From a virus: 20,237 bases of DNA. Both the position numbers and the translations under genes were made by a program. The notes below the pieces were generated by a model. It had not been told where the DNA came from. It saw only the letters and a list, made by a program, of their open reading frames with translations, and did no database searches. The stretch spans positions 1-20,237 of the IMG/VR virus record IMGVR_UViG_3300025168_000896; one strand, given 5' to 3'. Shown here piece after piece: positions 11,886-19,100 of this stretch (its first letter is position 1; every line of letters begins with the position of its first letter).

Positions 11886-12099
11886 TGATTTAGACCAAGA
11901 ACCTATCGAAGAAGGTAACATCGTAGATATTATAAGTCACGATGGAGTAAAGAAAGGTAGTGAAATAGTTGCTGTTCATTGTTTTATATGTGGAGAAAAA
12001 TTCGTAGGCCCTAAAGATAAGGCCGGAATGTTTATTAAAGGACACAAAGAGTTCCACCAGTGGGAAATCGTATTATACGATACCCTCGGTGGACCATAA
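11875..12099 (+). CDS. C2H2-like zinc-finger protein ending in Gly-Gly-Pro, 74 aa
   Basis: ATG 11875 overlaps the previous gene by 11 nt. An acidic N-terminus is followed by HCFICGEKFVGPKDKAGMF and GHKEFH, a CxxC...HxxxH single zinc finger. The chain ends LYDTLGGP. The stop overlaps the next start (TAATG). A C-terminal GG plus one residue is noted because the window encodes ubiquitin-type enzymes, but the body is a zinc finger rather than a beta-grasp fold. Confidence 0.6.
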   Translation: MWDDDLDQEPIEEGNIVDIISHDGVKKGSEIVAVHCFICGEKFVGPKDKAGMFIKGHKEFHQWEIVLYDTLGGP

Positions 12100-12512
12100 T
12101 GACATATACAGAAGGACAGATTCAAGGAATACTTTTGCTTGCAGGAATACCACAGTTCAAAGTCGTGGGTATTATTAGTAAAAGAGGTTGGGAACCGAGG
12201 TATGATATTAAATTAAGAATACCTGAACAGATGTTATTACCAACAGTCCAAGCCCTCGAAAGACTACAAGTTAGTTGTCAGTTAAAAAGAGAAAGAGGGC
12301 GTAGAGTAGATACCATAGTAATTCGTAGAAGACTTGATGTTTTACGGATATGTGATATTTTTCCCCGAAATGTTCCATCAAAGAGCAAAGTGTGGGGTAA
12401 ATTTATCCGGTTAATGGAAATGGTTCGCAACGGTGAACATATGAACAATGATAGTAGATATGAGTTCGAGATGATTTTAAATGAAGAAAACAATAGAGAA
12501 AAAGAAACCTAA
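12099..12512 (+). CDS. LAGLIDADG-fold protein, apparently catalytically dead
   Basis: From ATG 12099 (TAATG overlap, GGTGGA upstream) the 137-residue product opens with IQGILLLAG (8-16), which aligns position for position with the LAGLIDADG helix but has Ala for the metal-binding acidic residue. The rest follows the domain: strands YDIKLRIPEQMLLPTVQALE, a basic hairpin (KRERGRRVDTIVIRRR), then IFPRNVPSKSKVWGKFIRLM with the usual P...K spacing, and NGEH. Single-motif LAGLIDADG proteins dimerise; homing endonucleases need the acidic residue, so this one is likelier a DNA-binding protein, as in the WhiA lineage. Not in an intron or intein. Assignment is by eye. Confidence 0.58.
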   Translation: MTYTEGQIQGILLLAGIPQFKVVGIISKRGWEPRYDIKLRIPEQMLLPTVQALERLQVSCQLKRERGRRVDTIVIRRRLDVLRICDIFPRNVPSKSKVWGKFIRLMEMVRNGEHMNNDSRYEFEMILNEENNREKET

Positions 12513-13320
12513 AATATTTGTGGGTAAAGCCGGAACAGGTAAGACTTTCAGTGCGATAGCCGCTTTGGAAACTAAAGAACATGTCCGTTATCAAGCCGAT
12601 AATATACCAATCGACGATGTATATTCTTGGCCTATGGATGTAAGTATTATTATTGAGGATGTGCATTACAAACCAGAAAAAGAAAAGATTATGGATTTAA
12701 TCTATTCTGGTAGAAAGGTAGTGCTTACATCTTACAATAAAAAAGATGTTCCCAAAGTAATTATCAATGCCTGTCAAGTTAAACTGTGTGGTAAAACCAA
12801 CAGAAATCAGTTAATGATTAAAACACTACATGCTAAAAATTGCGAAGAGGTTAAAACCTTTGAGGCAAATATGTGGTCGCTTACGAGCAATTACATTAAG
12901 ATGAAAGACCGTGATGATTTCTACAAAGGTGTTCGCTTAACTGAGCCTCCACCTATGCAGATATTGTCTTGGGTTTCAGCATCAATGCCCAACAATAACA
13001 AATTAGCATTTGTAGCATCAACGCTACATAGATGGCCGAAGGACTATTTCTATGCGCTATTGGCTTACTCTTGGGAAGGTGGTTATATTACTATGACTCC
13101 ACCTAAGAGAAAGTCGTCGAGTTTGTTTCCGTCTATTTGTCTCAAGTTGGGACTTAAGGAAACAGATGGCTATTTAGTGAGAAGTCTTGTGAGAGACCCT
13201 CAATATGCTAGATGGGCCGCTAAGAGACTATTACCCGAAGAATGTAAAGTTTTGGGTATAAGTAAGGAAAGAAAAAAGAGAATAACAAAAAGAAAAATGA
13301 AAGGATTGGAGGATTTCTAA
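12481..13320 (+). CDS. Short P-loop (AAA-like) ATPase, 279 aa
   Basis: Walker A GKAGTGKT is at residues 15-22, Walker B SIIIEDVH with Glu59-Asp60, and a possible sensor-1 in VVLTSYNKKDVP (about 80-91). The ATPase core is compact (about 120 residues); the remainder is a helical basic domain (about 165-279) with WPKDYFYALLAYSWEGGY and a Lys/Arg-rich C-terminus. The layout recalls clamp-loader or helicase-loader type ATPases, but no RFC box or SRC motif is present. It overlaps the LAGLIDADG-like gene by 32 nt and lies upstream of the chaperonin and replication block. Possible roles are helicase loading or DNA-dependent ATPase; unproven. Confidence 0.75.
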   Translation: MKKTIEKKKPKIFVGKAGTGKTFSAIAALETKEHVRYQADNIPIDDVYSWPMDVSIIIEDVHYKPEKEKIMDLIYSGRKVVLTSYNKKDVPKVIINACQVKLCGKTNRNQLMIKTLHAKNCEEVKTFEANMWSLTSNYIKMKDRDDFYKGVRLTEPPPMQILSWVSASMPNNNKLAFVASTLHRWPKDYFYALLAYSWEGGYITMTPPKRKSSSLFPSICLKLGLKETDGYLVRSLVRDPQYARWAAKRLLPEECKVLGISKERKKRITKRKMKGLEDF

Positions 13321-13472
13321 TGAGGAAAGGAAAAGGAATAGCGTTCACAAAATGGGCTGGGGAAATGCTTAATAGGCTACCCTATAAGTTTCTGCGTGAA
13401 TGCTACGAGAAAGAGATGAATTTAGACGAGGCGGTGAAAGAGTATGAAAGAAGACATGAAGACTCTAATTGA
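13320..13472 (+). CDS. Hypothetical basic protein, 50 aa
   Basis: ATG 13320 overlaps the ATPase stop (TAATG), preceded by GGAGGATTTCTA. Basic N-terminus (MRKGKGIAFTKWAGEMLNRL) followed by a charged helix. No family recognised; support is the ribosome-binding site and coupling. Confidence 0.5.
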   Translation: MRKGKGIAFTKWAGEMLNRLPYKFLRECYEKEMNLDEAVKEYERRHEDSN

Positions 13473-13584
13473 ACTGACTGAAAAAATGGCAAATGAACTT
13501 CACATTACAAATAAAATTGCTATAAGCGTTTCAATTGTAAATGTGATTACCCTTGTAGTGATTGCTTGGGGACTAATGAGGTGA
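13444..13584 (+). CDS. 46-residue protein with C-terminal membrane segment
   Basis: ATG 13444 follows GAGGCGGTGAAAGAGT within the end of the preceding gene. The N-terminal half is charged and helical, the second half (IAISVSIVNVITLVVIAWGL) is a single hydrophobic membrane segment, giving a tail-anchored topology. Unknown role. Confidence 0.5.
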   Translation: MKEDMKTLIELTEKMANELHITNKIAISVSIVNVITLVVIAWGLMR

Positions 13585-13589
13585 AAAAA

Positions 13590-13814
13590 ATGAAACAAAT
13601 GAATGACTATGTGTTAATAAAAAATGAAAGAAGAACGACCACCGATAGTGGAATTGTATTGAATGCGAACCAAAACGGAGGAATCGTTTATGATTCTCCT
13701 GTTGGGGATATGGTTGGAAGATATGTCTATTACAAAAATGGATATACTTTCCACGATGAAGGGGTAGAATATATTGCTATCAAATTAGAAGATGTAGTGG
13801 CGGTGAAAGGATGA
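13590..13814 (+). CDS. groES: GroES-like co-chaperonin (Cpn10), short form
   Basis: ATG 13590 follows GAGGTGAAAAAA. Residues 1-13 (MKQMNDYVLIKNE) match the first strand of Cpn10, and 16-28 contain SGIVLN, the mobile-loop tripeptide region that docks on GroEL. The remainder (YVYYKNGYTFHDEG, then YIAIKLEDVVAVKG) matches the closing strands ending in the usual ED(I/V)(L/V)A(V/I). At 74 residues it is about 20 shorter than bacterial GroES, probably by shortening of the dome loop. It overlaps groEL by 4 nt (ATGA), the usual gene order. Confidence 0.85.
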   Translation: MKQMNDYVLIKNERRTTTDSGIVLNANQNGGIVYDSPVGDMVGRYVYYKNGYTFHDEGVEYIAIKLEDVVAVKG

Positions 13815-15343
13815 AGATTTTACATGGAGATAAAGCAAAAGAAAAGTTAATTGAAGGTGTGAATGCTGTTGCCGAGGCTGTTGGTGTAACTTTCGGTCCT
13901 GCAACAAGAAGTGTAATTATTGATAGAAGAGATGGTTTGGCTCCATTAGTTGTAAATGATGGTGTAACCGTTGCTAAGAGTATTGTTCTCGAAGATAAAA
14001 TGGCTAATGCAGGTGCTAAACTTGTTATTGAAGTCGCATCAAGAGCGCAAGAAAATGCTGGAGATGGCACTACAAGTTCAACAATTATGGCACAGTCGCT
14101 CATCCAAAGAGGTAAAGAACTTTTAGGTAAGCATACAGGAGTTGCTATCCGAACAGAACTTGAAAGATTGTGCAAGGTAACTTGTAATGAATTAGATGCT
14201 TTATCCTTAGAAATTGAAGGTAGGGGCATTTATAATGTGGCAAAAATTAGTGCAAATAACGACGAGCAAATGGCAGAACTAATATACCAAGCCGTTGAAA
14301 AAATAGGATACGATGGAGTTATTTCAGTTGAACCTTCACCTACGGGTGAAGACACTGTTTCCTTTATCGAAGGCTTTGAATGTGACAAGGGATATATTAA
14401 TCCTGTTTTATCAAAAATATTTGGTGAAAGTAAGACATTTGATAAACCATTGATAATGGTTTCTAATGCGGATATTAATGACTTTGCTCAACTCATCCCT
14501 GCACTTGAATATGCTAAGGGTAAAAACCGACCTTTGATTGTTCTATGCACTTCTATTGGGGCAGTTGCACTAAACACATTTGTAATGAATCAAGTGAACG
14601 GGAATATCAACGCTTGTATTGTTCAAGCCGAAGATATTTCATTCTGGCAGACTGAAAAGTTAAACGACTTGGCTATATTTACAGGTGCTAAAATGATTAA
14701 CAAAGAATTAGATATGTCAATTGCAGATATTAATGCCTCATACTATGGGCAATGTAATAAGGCAATTATCTCATCTAAGAAGGCCGCATTCTTGGGCTTT
14801 ATGGGTAGTGATAATTTACTACTCGAAAGACTTGAGGAAATTGAAACCGAAGAGTCTATGGCTGAGAATGATTACTATAAAAAGAAACACTCGGTTCGCT
14901 ATGGAAAACTACAAGGCAATGCCGCAGTTATCGGTATTAGTGGTTTGTCGGAACAAGAGATACAAAACAAATTAGAAAGAGTTGACGACGCTTTGAATGC
15001 TACAAGAGCCGCTATCGCTGAAGGAGTTATTCGTGGTGCTGGTGTGGAATTATATAGCATAGGACTAATGTTTAGCCACGAAGATACAAACGAGATTGAA
15101 GATGTTTTCTATAGAACATTGAAGACCCCCCTTCAAAAAATCTATTACAACATTAACGGTTTGGAGTTATACACTGAACAAGACGGTGCTATTACTGATG
15201 GTCTCCTTTATGATGGGAATACTAATACTTTTACAGGTGATGCAGAAGTTTATGACCCTGTTCGAGTTGTTAAGTCTTCTCTACGCTCGGCAGTAAGTGT
15301 AGCAGGATATGTGTTAACAGCAGATTGTTTGATAGGTGAGTAG
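13811..15343 (+). CDS. groEL: GroEL-like group I chaperonin
   Basis: The 510-residue product folds client proteins in an ATP-driven ring capped by GroES. It has the group I hallmarks: VTFGPATRSV in the position of GPKGRNV, NDGVTVAKSI, GDGTTSST with Asp85 (GroEL Asp87), VDDALNATRAAIAEGV with catalytic Asp393 (GroEL Asp398), and C-terminal DPVRVVKSSLRSAVSVAG. It is about 38 residues shorter than E. coli GroEL and lacks the GGM tail. It is not a thermosome (group II), which most archaea use. The middle apical domain is divergent, as expected for an adapted viral chaperonin. Start ATG overlaps the GroES stop. Confidence 0.95.
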   Translation: MKILHGDKAKEKLIEGVNAVAEAVGVTFGPATRSVIIDRRDGLAPLVVNDGVTVAKSIVLEDKMANAGAKLVIEVASRAQENAGDGTTSSTIMAQSLIQRGKELLGKHTGVAIRTELERLCKVTCNELDALSLEIEGRGIYNVAKISANNDEQMAELIYQAVEKIGYDGVISVEPSPTGEDTVSFIEGFECDKGYINPVLSKIFGESKTFDKPLIMVSNADINDFAQLIPALEYAKGKNRPLIVLCTSIGAVALNTFVMNQVNGNINACIVQAEDISFWQTEKLNDLAIFTGAKMINKELDMSIADINASYYGQCNKAIISSKKAAFLGFMGSDNLLLERLEEIETEESMAENDYYKKKHSVRYGKLQGNAAVIGISGLSEQEIQNKLERVDDALNATRAAIAEGVIRGAGVELYSIGLMFSHEDTNEIEDVFYRTLKTPLQKIYYNINGLELYTEQDGAITDGLLYDGNTNTFTGDAEVYDPVRVVKSSLRSAVSVAGYVLTADCLIGE

Positions 15344-15345
15344 TA

Positions 15346-15555
15346 ATGGGTGATAAACCGTATTACTTTACAAATTTTACTTCACATACTAAATACCCCA
15401 ATACTCCGGAAACGGATATGATGGAAACAGTAGTGCATGTTGTAAAATTTAAAATAAATGGAGAAGAAAAAATAGTCGAAGTGATGGCAACTGACCCATC
15501 AAATGCGATAAATATAGTAAGGAGAGATTTGAATGAATTGGACAGAAAAGTATAG
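15346..15555 (+). CDS. Hypothetical protein, 69 aa
   Basis: ATG 15346 is 2 nt after the groEL stop, with AGGTGAGTAGTA upstream. The C-terminal 45 residues (VVHVVKFKINGEEKIVEVMA, then TDPSNAINIVRRDLNEL) form a small beta-beta-alpha unit of a kind common in phage hypothetical proteins. No function. It overlaps the clamp-loader start by 23 nt. Confidence 0.6.
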   Translation: MGDKPYYFTNFTSHTKYPNTPETDMMETVVHVVKFKINGEEKIVEVMATDPSNAINIVRRDLNELDRKV

Positions 15556-16438
15556 ACCGAATGTGATAGGAGATTTAATTGGGCAACATAAGTTTGTTGC
15601 CGATGCAGAAACATGGATAAGTAAAGGCGATTTACCACCGGTTCTTTTGTATGGAGTTCCGGGGATTGGTAAAACAACTGCGGCCCATGTATTGGCTAAT
15701 CACTTTCTTGGTGATGATAAAGATACAGACTTCTTAGAAATTAATGCGAGTCAAGACCGTAAGTTGGAAACAGTACGACAGACAATTACAAACTTTGTCA
15801 ACACTCGTTCTGTTTCTGGTAATAAGTTTAAGATTTGTTTTCTTGACGAATTGGAAGGAATGACCCGTGATTCACAGCGAGCATTGAAAAGAGTAATGGA
15901 GCGAGCGATAAATGTTCGATTCGTTATTGCTTGTAATGACCCGTATGCTGTTGATGATGCTATCCGTTCCCGATGTGCAAATTATTTCTTTACACCAATA
16001 CCTGAAGACATTCAGGTAACTCGTTTAATGGAAATTATTGCTGAGAATAATGCAGAATTTACTGAAGAAAACGCTCGCAAAATTGTAGATATTTGTGGGG
16101 GAGATATGCGTCGTGCAATCAACGAATTACAGGCGTGTATATATTCCGGTAAAACACCGGATAATCTACTTGATGAACACATGGGGCCTTACAAGTTTTG
16201 TTTAGAACAACTTCTTGATAAGAACCCCAACGCATTAGAATTTTTACATAGGCTTGTTTTTGCAGGTCATACTGTAAAAGATATATGTGGTAAACTCCTA
16301 CAATGTGTTTTAGATATGGAATTATCTGCTACCGAGAAGTTTAAGGTAGTAGGTGCAGTAGGAGAAATGGAGTGGAGAAGCAGAAGTGTGACTCCTAAAG
16401 TGCTTGTGGCTTGGTTCACAGCACAGTTTATGAAATAA
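15533..16438 (+). CDS. rfcS: Replication factor C small subunit (clamp-loader AAA+ ATPase)
   Basis: The protein opens with the RFC box WTEKYRP (3-9), Walker A GVPGIGKT (41-48), Walker B with Asp-Glu-Leu-Glu (105-108), sensor-1 around IACND (132-136), the SRC arginine-finger motif (146-148) and sensor-2 GGDMRRAIN. At 301 residues it has the AAA+ core and a shortened collar domain. Clamp loaders open the PCNA ring and place it on primer-template DNA; the window encodes a PCNA-like protein at 19101-19874. GGAGAGATTTG precedes ATG 15533. No large RFC subunit is visible; it may form a homopentamer or use a host or distant viral subunit. Confidence 0.93.
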   Translation: MNWTEKYRPNVIGDLIGQHKFVADAETWISKGDLPPVLLYGVPGIGKTTAAHVLANHFLGDDKDTDFLEINASQDRKLETVRQTITNFVNTRSVSGNKFKICFLDELEGMTRDSQRALKRVMERAINVRFVIACNDPYAVDDAIRSRCANYFFTPIPEDIQVTRLMEIIAENNAEFTEENARKIVDICGGDMRRAINELQACIYSGKTPDNLLDEHMGPYKFCLEQLLDKNPNALEFLHRLVFAGHTVKDICGKLLQCVLDMELSATEKFKVVGAVGEMEWRSRSVTPKVLVAWFTAQFMK

Positions 16439-16467
16439 AAAAAAAGAAAAAAAAGGAAAGTGAAAAT

Positions 16468-17706
16468 ATGATTGAAAGAGTAGAAAAAGAACTGAACAGT
16501 TTGGCGACCCGACTAAGTATTGAAGTCGGAGAAATGAATGAAAAATACACGGAGATTGGCAGTAGCAATAATCTCGACTTAGAGGATGAGCGACAACAAC
16601 TTGTTGCTTTGACTTTGACTCGTAATTATGTTCGTGGCCGTCTTGCATCTAATAGAACTGCCTCAACAGGCTTCGGAGATGCGGGAACAGGTTTCTTTAT
16701 TGGTATCGAACCAGCCCGTGATGTAATGGAATGGAAGCGAAAGAATGTGTTGAGCAAGTTTAACAGCGATTCATCACAAGCATTGAAAGATGAAATCCTT
16801 GCAGAAGTTACACTAAACGACAAGGGAGAATACGAAAAGACTCAAGTTAAGAACAGTGAATGGGACACAAGAGTTATTCCTCAACTTCCGGCTTCGGCTA
16901 TGGAAGTTGGTGAAAACAATTGGATTGTTCCTGTTGACCCTGTTAAGTCTTGGGCATCAGGCGATGTTAATAAGAATTACGGAAAGCCTTTGCCTAAAGA
17001 AGAGTTTAAACTTCGAGCGCATTTCATTGGAATGAAGGATGATGGCGATATGCAACTTTGGTCGCTTCAATTGAAGAACGACCAAGCAAAGAACTTTAAT
17101 GTCGAAACATTCCGTTGGACTACCATTTATGGTTTGTTTAATGAAGAAAGAAATGCAATTTACGGTATTCGCAACAAGACTCTATCGAGTATGAATTATC
17201 TCGATGTTCTTGATGAAGAAGACCCTCGATGGATTGATGTTTCCGGTGAATCTATGGAAGATATTCTTGTTGAACATACAGCAGAATACCTTGCAGATAT
17301 GATTGAATTGGATTCTTACCATGACTTGATTTCTCAACAACAAGGTTTGCGCCTTGTCGTCACTGATGGAATTGTCACAAGTATGAATCTAACACCTAAT
17401 GAGCGAAGTGGTAATAGAGTAATTTGGGTTGAACCTGTGGATGCTAATTACGGTTTCGATGAAGACGATATTCCTGAATCAACTCCGATTTGGGTTCCTT
17501 CTCATGTTGATATTAACTTTGGAGTTGGTTCCGATGTTATTATTGTTGGTCGAACAAACCAAACGCAAAAGAAGGATGATGATGGAATGCCTATTGACGG
17601 TGAATATAACCCTGTAACAATTAACTTGTATGGAGTTTATGCCCGAAGTGCAACAGGTGTTGTCGTTGAAGAAGTTGTAGAAGGCGAATCAATGGAGTTT
17701 TGGTGA
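16468..17706 (+). CDS. Probable OB-fold single-stranded DNA-binding protein, 412 aa
   Basis: Start ATG 16468 is set by AAGGAAAGTGAAAAT; an in-frame ATG at 16411 would translate a lysine homopolymer and lies inside the clamp-loader gene. The product starts with a helical segment (RVEKELNSLATRLSIEVGEM), is beta-rich in the middle (FKLRAHFIGMKDDGDMQLWS), and has near the C-terminus GVGSDVIIVGRTNQTQ, then D-rich loop and INLYGVYA, like an RPA-type OB strand pair. It ends in an acidic tail with terminal aromatic residues (EEVVEGESMEFW), reminiscent of ssDNA-binding protein tails that recruit partners. Position between RFC and RecA-like genes fits. No zinc finger seen. Assignment is inference. Confidence 0.5.
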   Translation: MIERVEKELNSLATRLSIEVGEMNEKYTEIGSSNNLDLEDERQQLVALTLTRNYVRGRLASNRTASTGFGDAGTGFFIGIEPARDVMEWKRKNVLSKFNSDSSQALKDEILAEVTLNDKGEYEKTQVKNSEWDTRVIPQLPASAMEVGENNWIVPVDPVKSWASGDVNKNYGKPLPKEEFKLRAHFIGMKDDGDMQLWSLQLKNDQAKNFNVETFRWTTIYGLFNEERNAIYGIRNKTLSSMNYLDVLDEEDPRWIDVSGESMEDILVEHTAEYLADMIELDSYHDLISQQQGLRLVVTDGIVTSMNLTPNERSGNRVIWVEPVDANYGFDEDDIPESTPIWVPSHVDINFGVGSDVIIVGRTNQTQKKDDDGMPIDGEYNPVTINLYGVYARSATGVVVEEVVEGESMEFW

Positions 17707-17711
17707 TTTAA

Positions 17712-17867
17712 ATGAATTACAAGAAAGCAGGTTTGATTACAAGCGTGGCCTCGATTTTACTGAGTATCGGTGTTTATGCCGCATATGATGAAAACTTGGG
17801 TATTTTCGTTGGTCTGTGGGCTTCAACATTGTTGTTGCTCTCGGACAAGATTGAAGATATGCTTTGA
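17712..17867 (+). CDS. 51-residue protein with two membrane segments
   Basis: ATG 17712 lies 5 nt after the previous stop. The product has two hydrophobic stretches, about 7-24 (GLITSVASILLSIGVYAA) and 29-44 (LGIFVGLWASTLLLLS), joined by a short acidic loop, with lysines at the N-terminus. The topology resembles small phage membrane proteins such as holins, but its place in a replication block gives no support for lysis. The ribosome-binding site is weak. Confidence 0.5.
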   Translation: MNYKKAGLITSVASILLSIGVYAAYDENLGIFVGLWASTLLLLSDKIEDML

Positions 17868-17894
17868 TTTAACTTCCGTGTAAATGTTGGCGGC

Positions 17895-17925
17895 TGAATG
17901 ACATTCAAATAGGTGCGAAGCCTAT
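17895..17925 (+). other. Twin hairpins in a 76-nt intergenic gap
   Basis: TGAATG-A-CATTCA (17895-17907) and ATAGG-TGCGAAG-CCTAT (17909-17925) are two adjacent inverted repeats in the untranslated gap between 17867 and 17944. No T-run follows. They could be an RNA-processing signal or leader element for the RecA-like transcript. Confidence 0.35.
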
Positions 17926-17943
17926 ACTTTAAAAGGTGAAAAG

Positions 17944-18132
17944 ATGATAATTAAGATGAATGAAATACTACTAGACCTCGAAGAGGTAGAAACAATAGAA
18001 TGGAAAGAAGACGATAACGAATACGACAGATATAGTGTTCGTTTTCACATGAAAAGCGGTAAAATGTTCACACGCTTAGTGCATGAAAAACAACTAAAAA
18101 TATTAAGTGAACAATTCAAGGAGGAAGAATAA
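17944..18132 (+). CDS. Hypothetical acidic protein, 62 aa
   Basis: AAAAGGTGAAAAG precedes ATG 17944. The product shows alternating beta strands and charged residues (EVETIEWKEDDNEYDRYSVR, then FHMKSGKMFTRLV) ending in an acidic helix. Its stop overlaps the next ATG (TAATG), so it is coupled to the RecA-like gene. No family recognised. Confidence 0.55.
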   Translation: MIIKMNEILLDLEEVETIEWKEDDNEYDRYSVRFHMKSGKMFTRLVHEKQLKILSEQFKEEE

Positions 18133-19040
18133 TGAGTTTGAAAGGAAAAGGAAAGGCGAGTAATCTCGTAAAGAATGCAAAAGAAGAAGATGTGAAAAGT
18201 GCTTTCGCAAGTGCAAAGGCTAAGGCTTTTAATCAACGAAAGCGACTAATGGATAATGAATCGGCATACATGTTGTGTGGAATTAGTGGTGACCCCGGAA
18301 CGGGAAAAACTGGTTTAGCAATTGATTGCAGAACTGATGAAGAAAAAGAAACCCATTGGGTTTTTATTCTTGATTTCGATGAAGGTGCAGAACCTACATG
18401 GAGGCAACATTGGTCGAGTGATGATAAAGTGTTTATCTACAATCCCCATGTCTATAAAGAAGATATGACCGTAGATTATTTGGCTACTGCTGATATGGCT
18501 CGTTTCTTTATGGGAATGGTTAAGGAAGCAATTGAGACAAAGAAAATTGAATACGGTGAAGAGACTATTGAAGTTGAAGGCGTTAAAGCAATTGTTTTTG
18601 ATGGATTAGATACATGGCTTGATACTACAAATATGATTGCCAGATTAAACCACATCAAAGGTAAGGACCCACGAGCCGCAGATAAAGTGAAAATGGTTCC
18701 CACCCAATGGTATGCAAGAACAGAAGAATACAAGCGATTGTTTAAGGCCGCTTGTCAACTTCAATGCCATAAGTTTTTCATCACGCATATGAAAGAAGTG
18801 CATGATGGATTTGAAGTGGTTGGACAAAAACCCGATTGGGAAAAGTCTACTACCGCAAAGTTGTTTCAACACATTCACACATACCGTGAAGAAAGAAACA
18901 ATACTACAAAGTTACACGCTAAGGTTCTTAAGTCAAAGACCAATGCAGACAATGAGGGGCAATCCTTCTTATTGTTTGAAAACGAAAAAGGTAAGGTTAC
19001 TTGGAACGGCTTAGTGCCAATCAAAGAAAACAACCTTTGA
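18132..19040 (+). CDS. RecA-fold ATPase of the Sak4/RadA-like phage type
   Basis: Walker A GDPGTGKT is at residues 53-60 and Walker B AIVFDGLDTW with Asp157. The single RecA core carries a lysine-rich N-terminal extension (KGKGKASNLVKNAKEED) and lacks the helix-hairpin-helix domain of RadA. The long segment after Walker B (WYARTEEYKRLFKAACQL, then KFFITHMKEVHDG) and the C-terminal beta region match the Sak4-type phage ATPases that promote single-strand annealing and recombination with a partner ssDNA-binding protein. That partner could be the 412-residue protein just upstream. GGAGGAAGA precedes the ATG. A host-type RadA role is less likely. Confidence 0.8.
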   Translation: MSLKGKGKASNLVKNAKEEDVKSAFASAKAKAFNQRKRLMDNESAYMLCGISGDPGTGKTGLAIDCRTDEEKETHWVFILDFDEGAEPTWRQHWSSDDKVFIYNPHVYKEDMTVDYLATADMARFFMGMVKEAIETKKIEYGEETIEVEGVKAIVFDGLDTWLDTTNMIARLNHIKGKDPRAADKVKMVPTQWYARTEEYKRLFKAACQLQCHKFFITHMKEVHDGFEVVGQKPDWEKSTTAKLFQHIHTYREERNNTTKLHAKVLKSKTNADNEGQSFLLFENEKGKVTWNGLVPIKENNL

Positions 19041-19100
19041 GTGTAATGGTTTTTGAAATAGGGGTGCTGTTATGTTATGTTATATTATGGAGGAATTTAA

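Noticed and set aside
13780-14229. 149-codon open frame on the - strand
   Set aside because: Antisense to conserved GroEL sequence, serine/alanine-rich, no recognisable motif.
18132-19040. Full RadA/Rad51 recombinase
   Set aside because: No helix-hairpin-helix N-terminal domain and no polymerisation motif region could be seen; the single RecA core fits Sak4-type phage ATPases better.
19041-19100. Archaeal TATA-type promoter before the clamp gene (TTATATTA)
   Set aside because: The element lies about 15 nt from the ATG, too close for a TATA box with its usual start site about 25 nt downstream; the AT repeats are more likely leader sequence.
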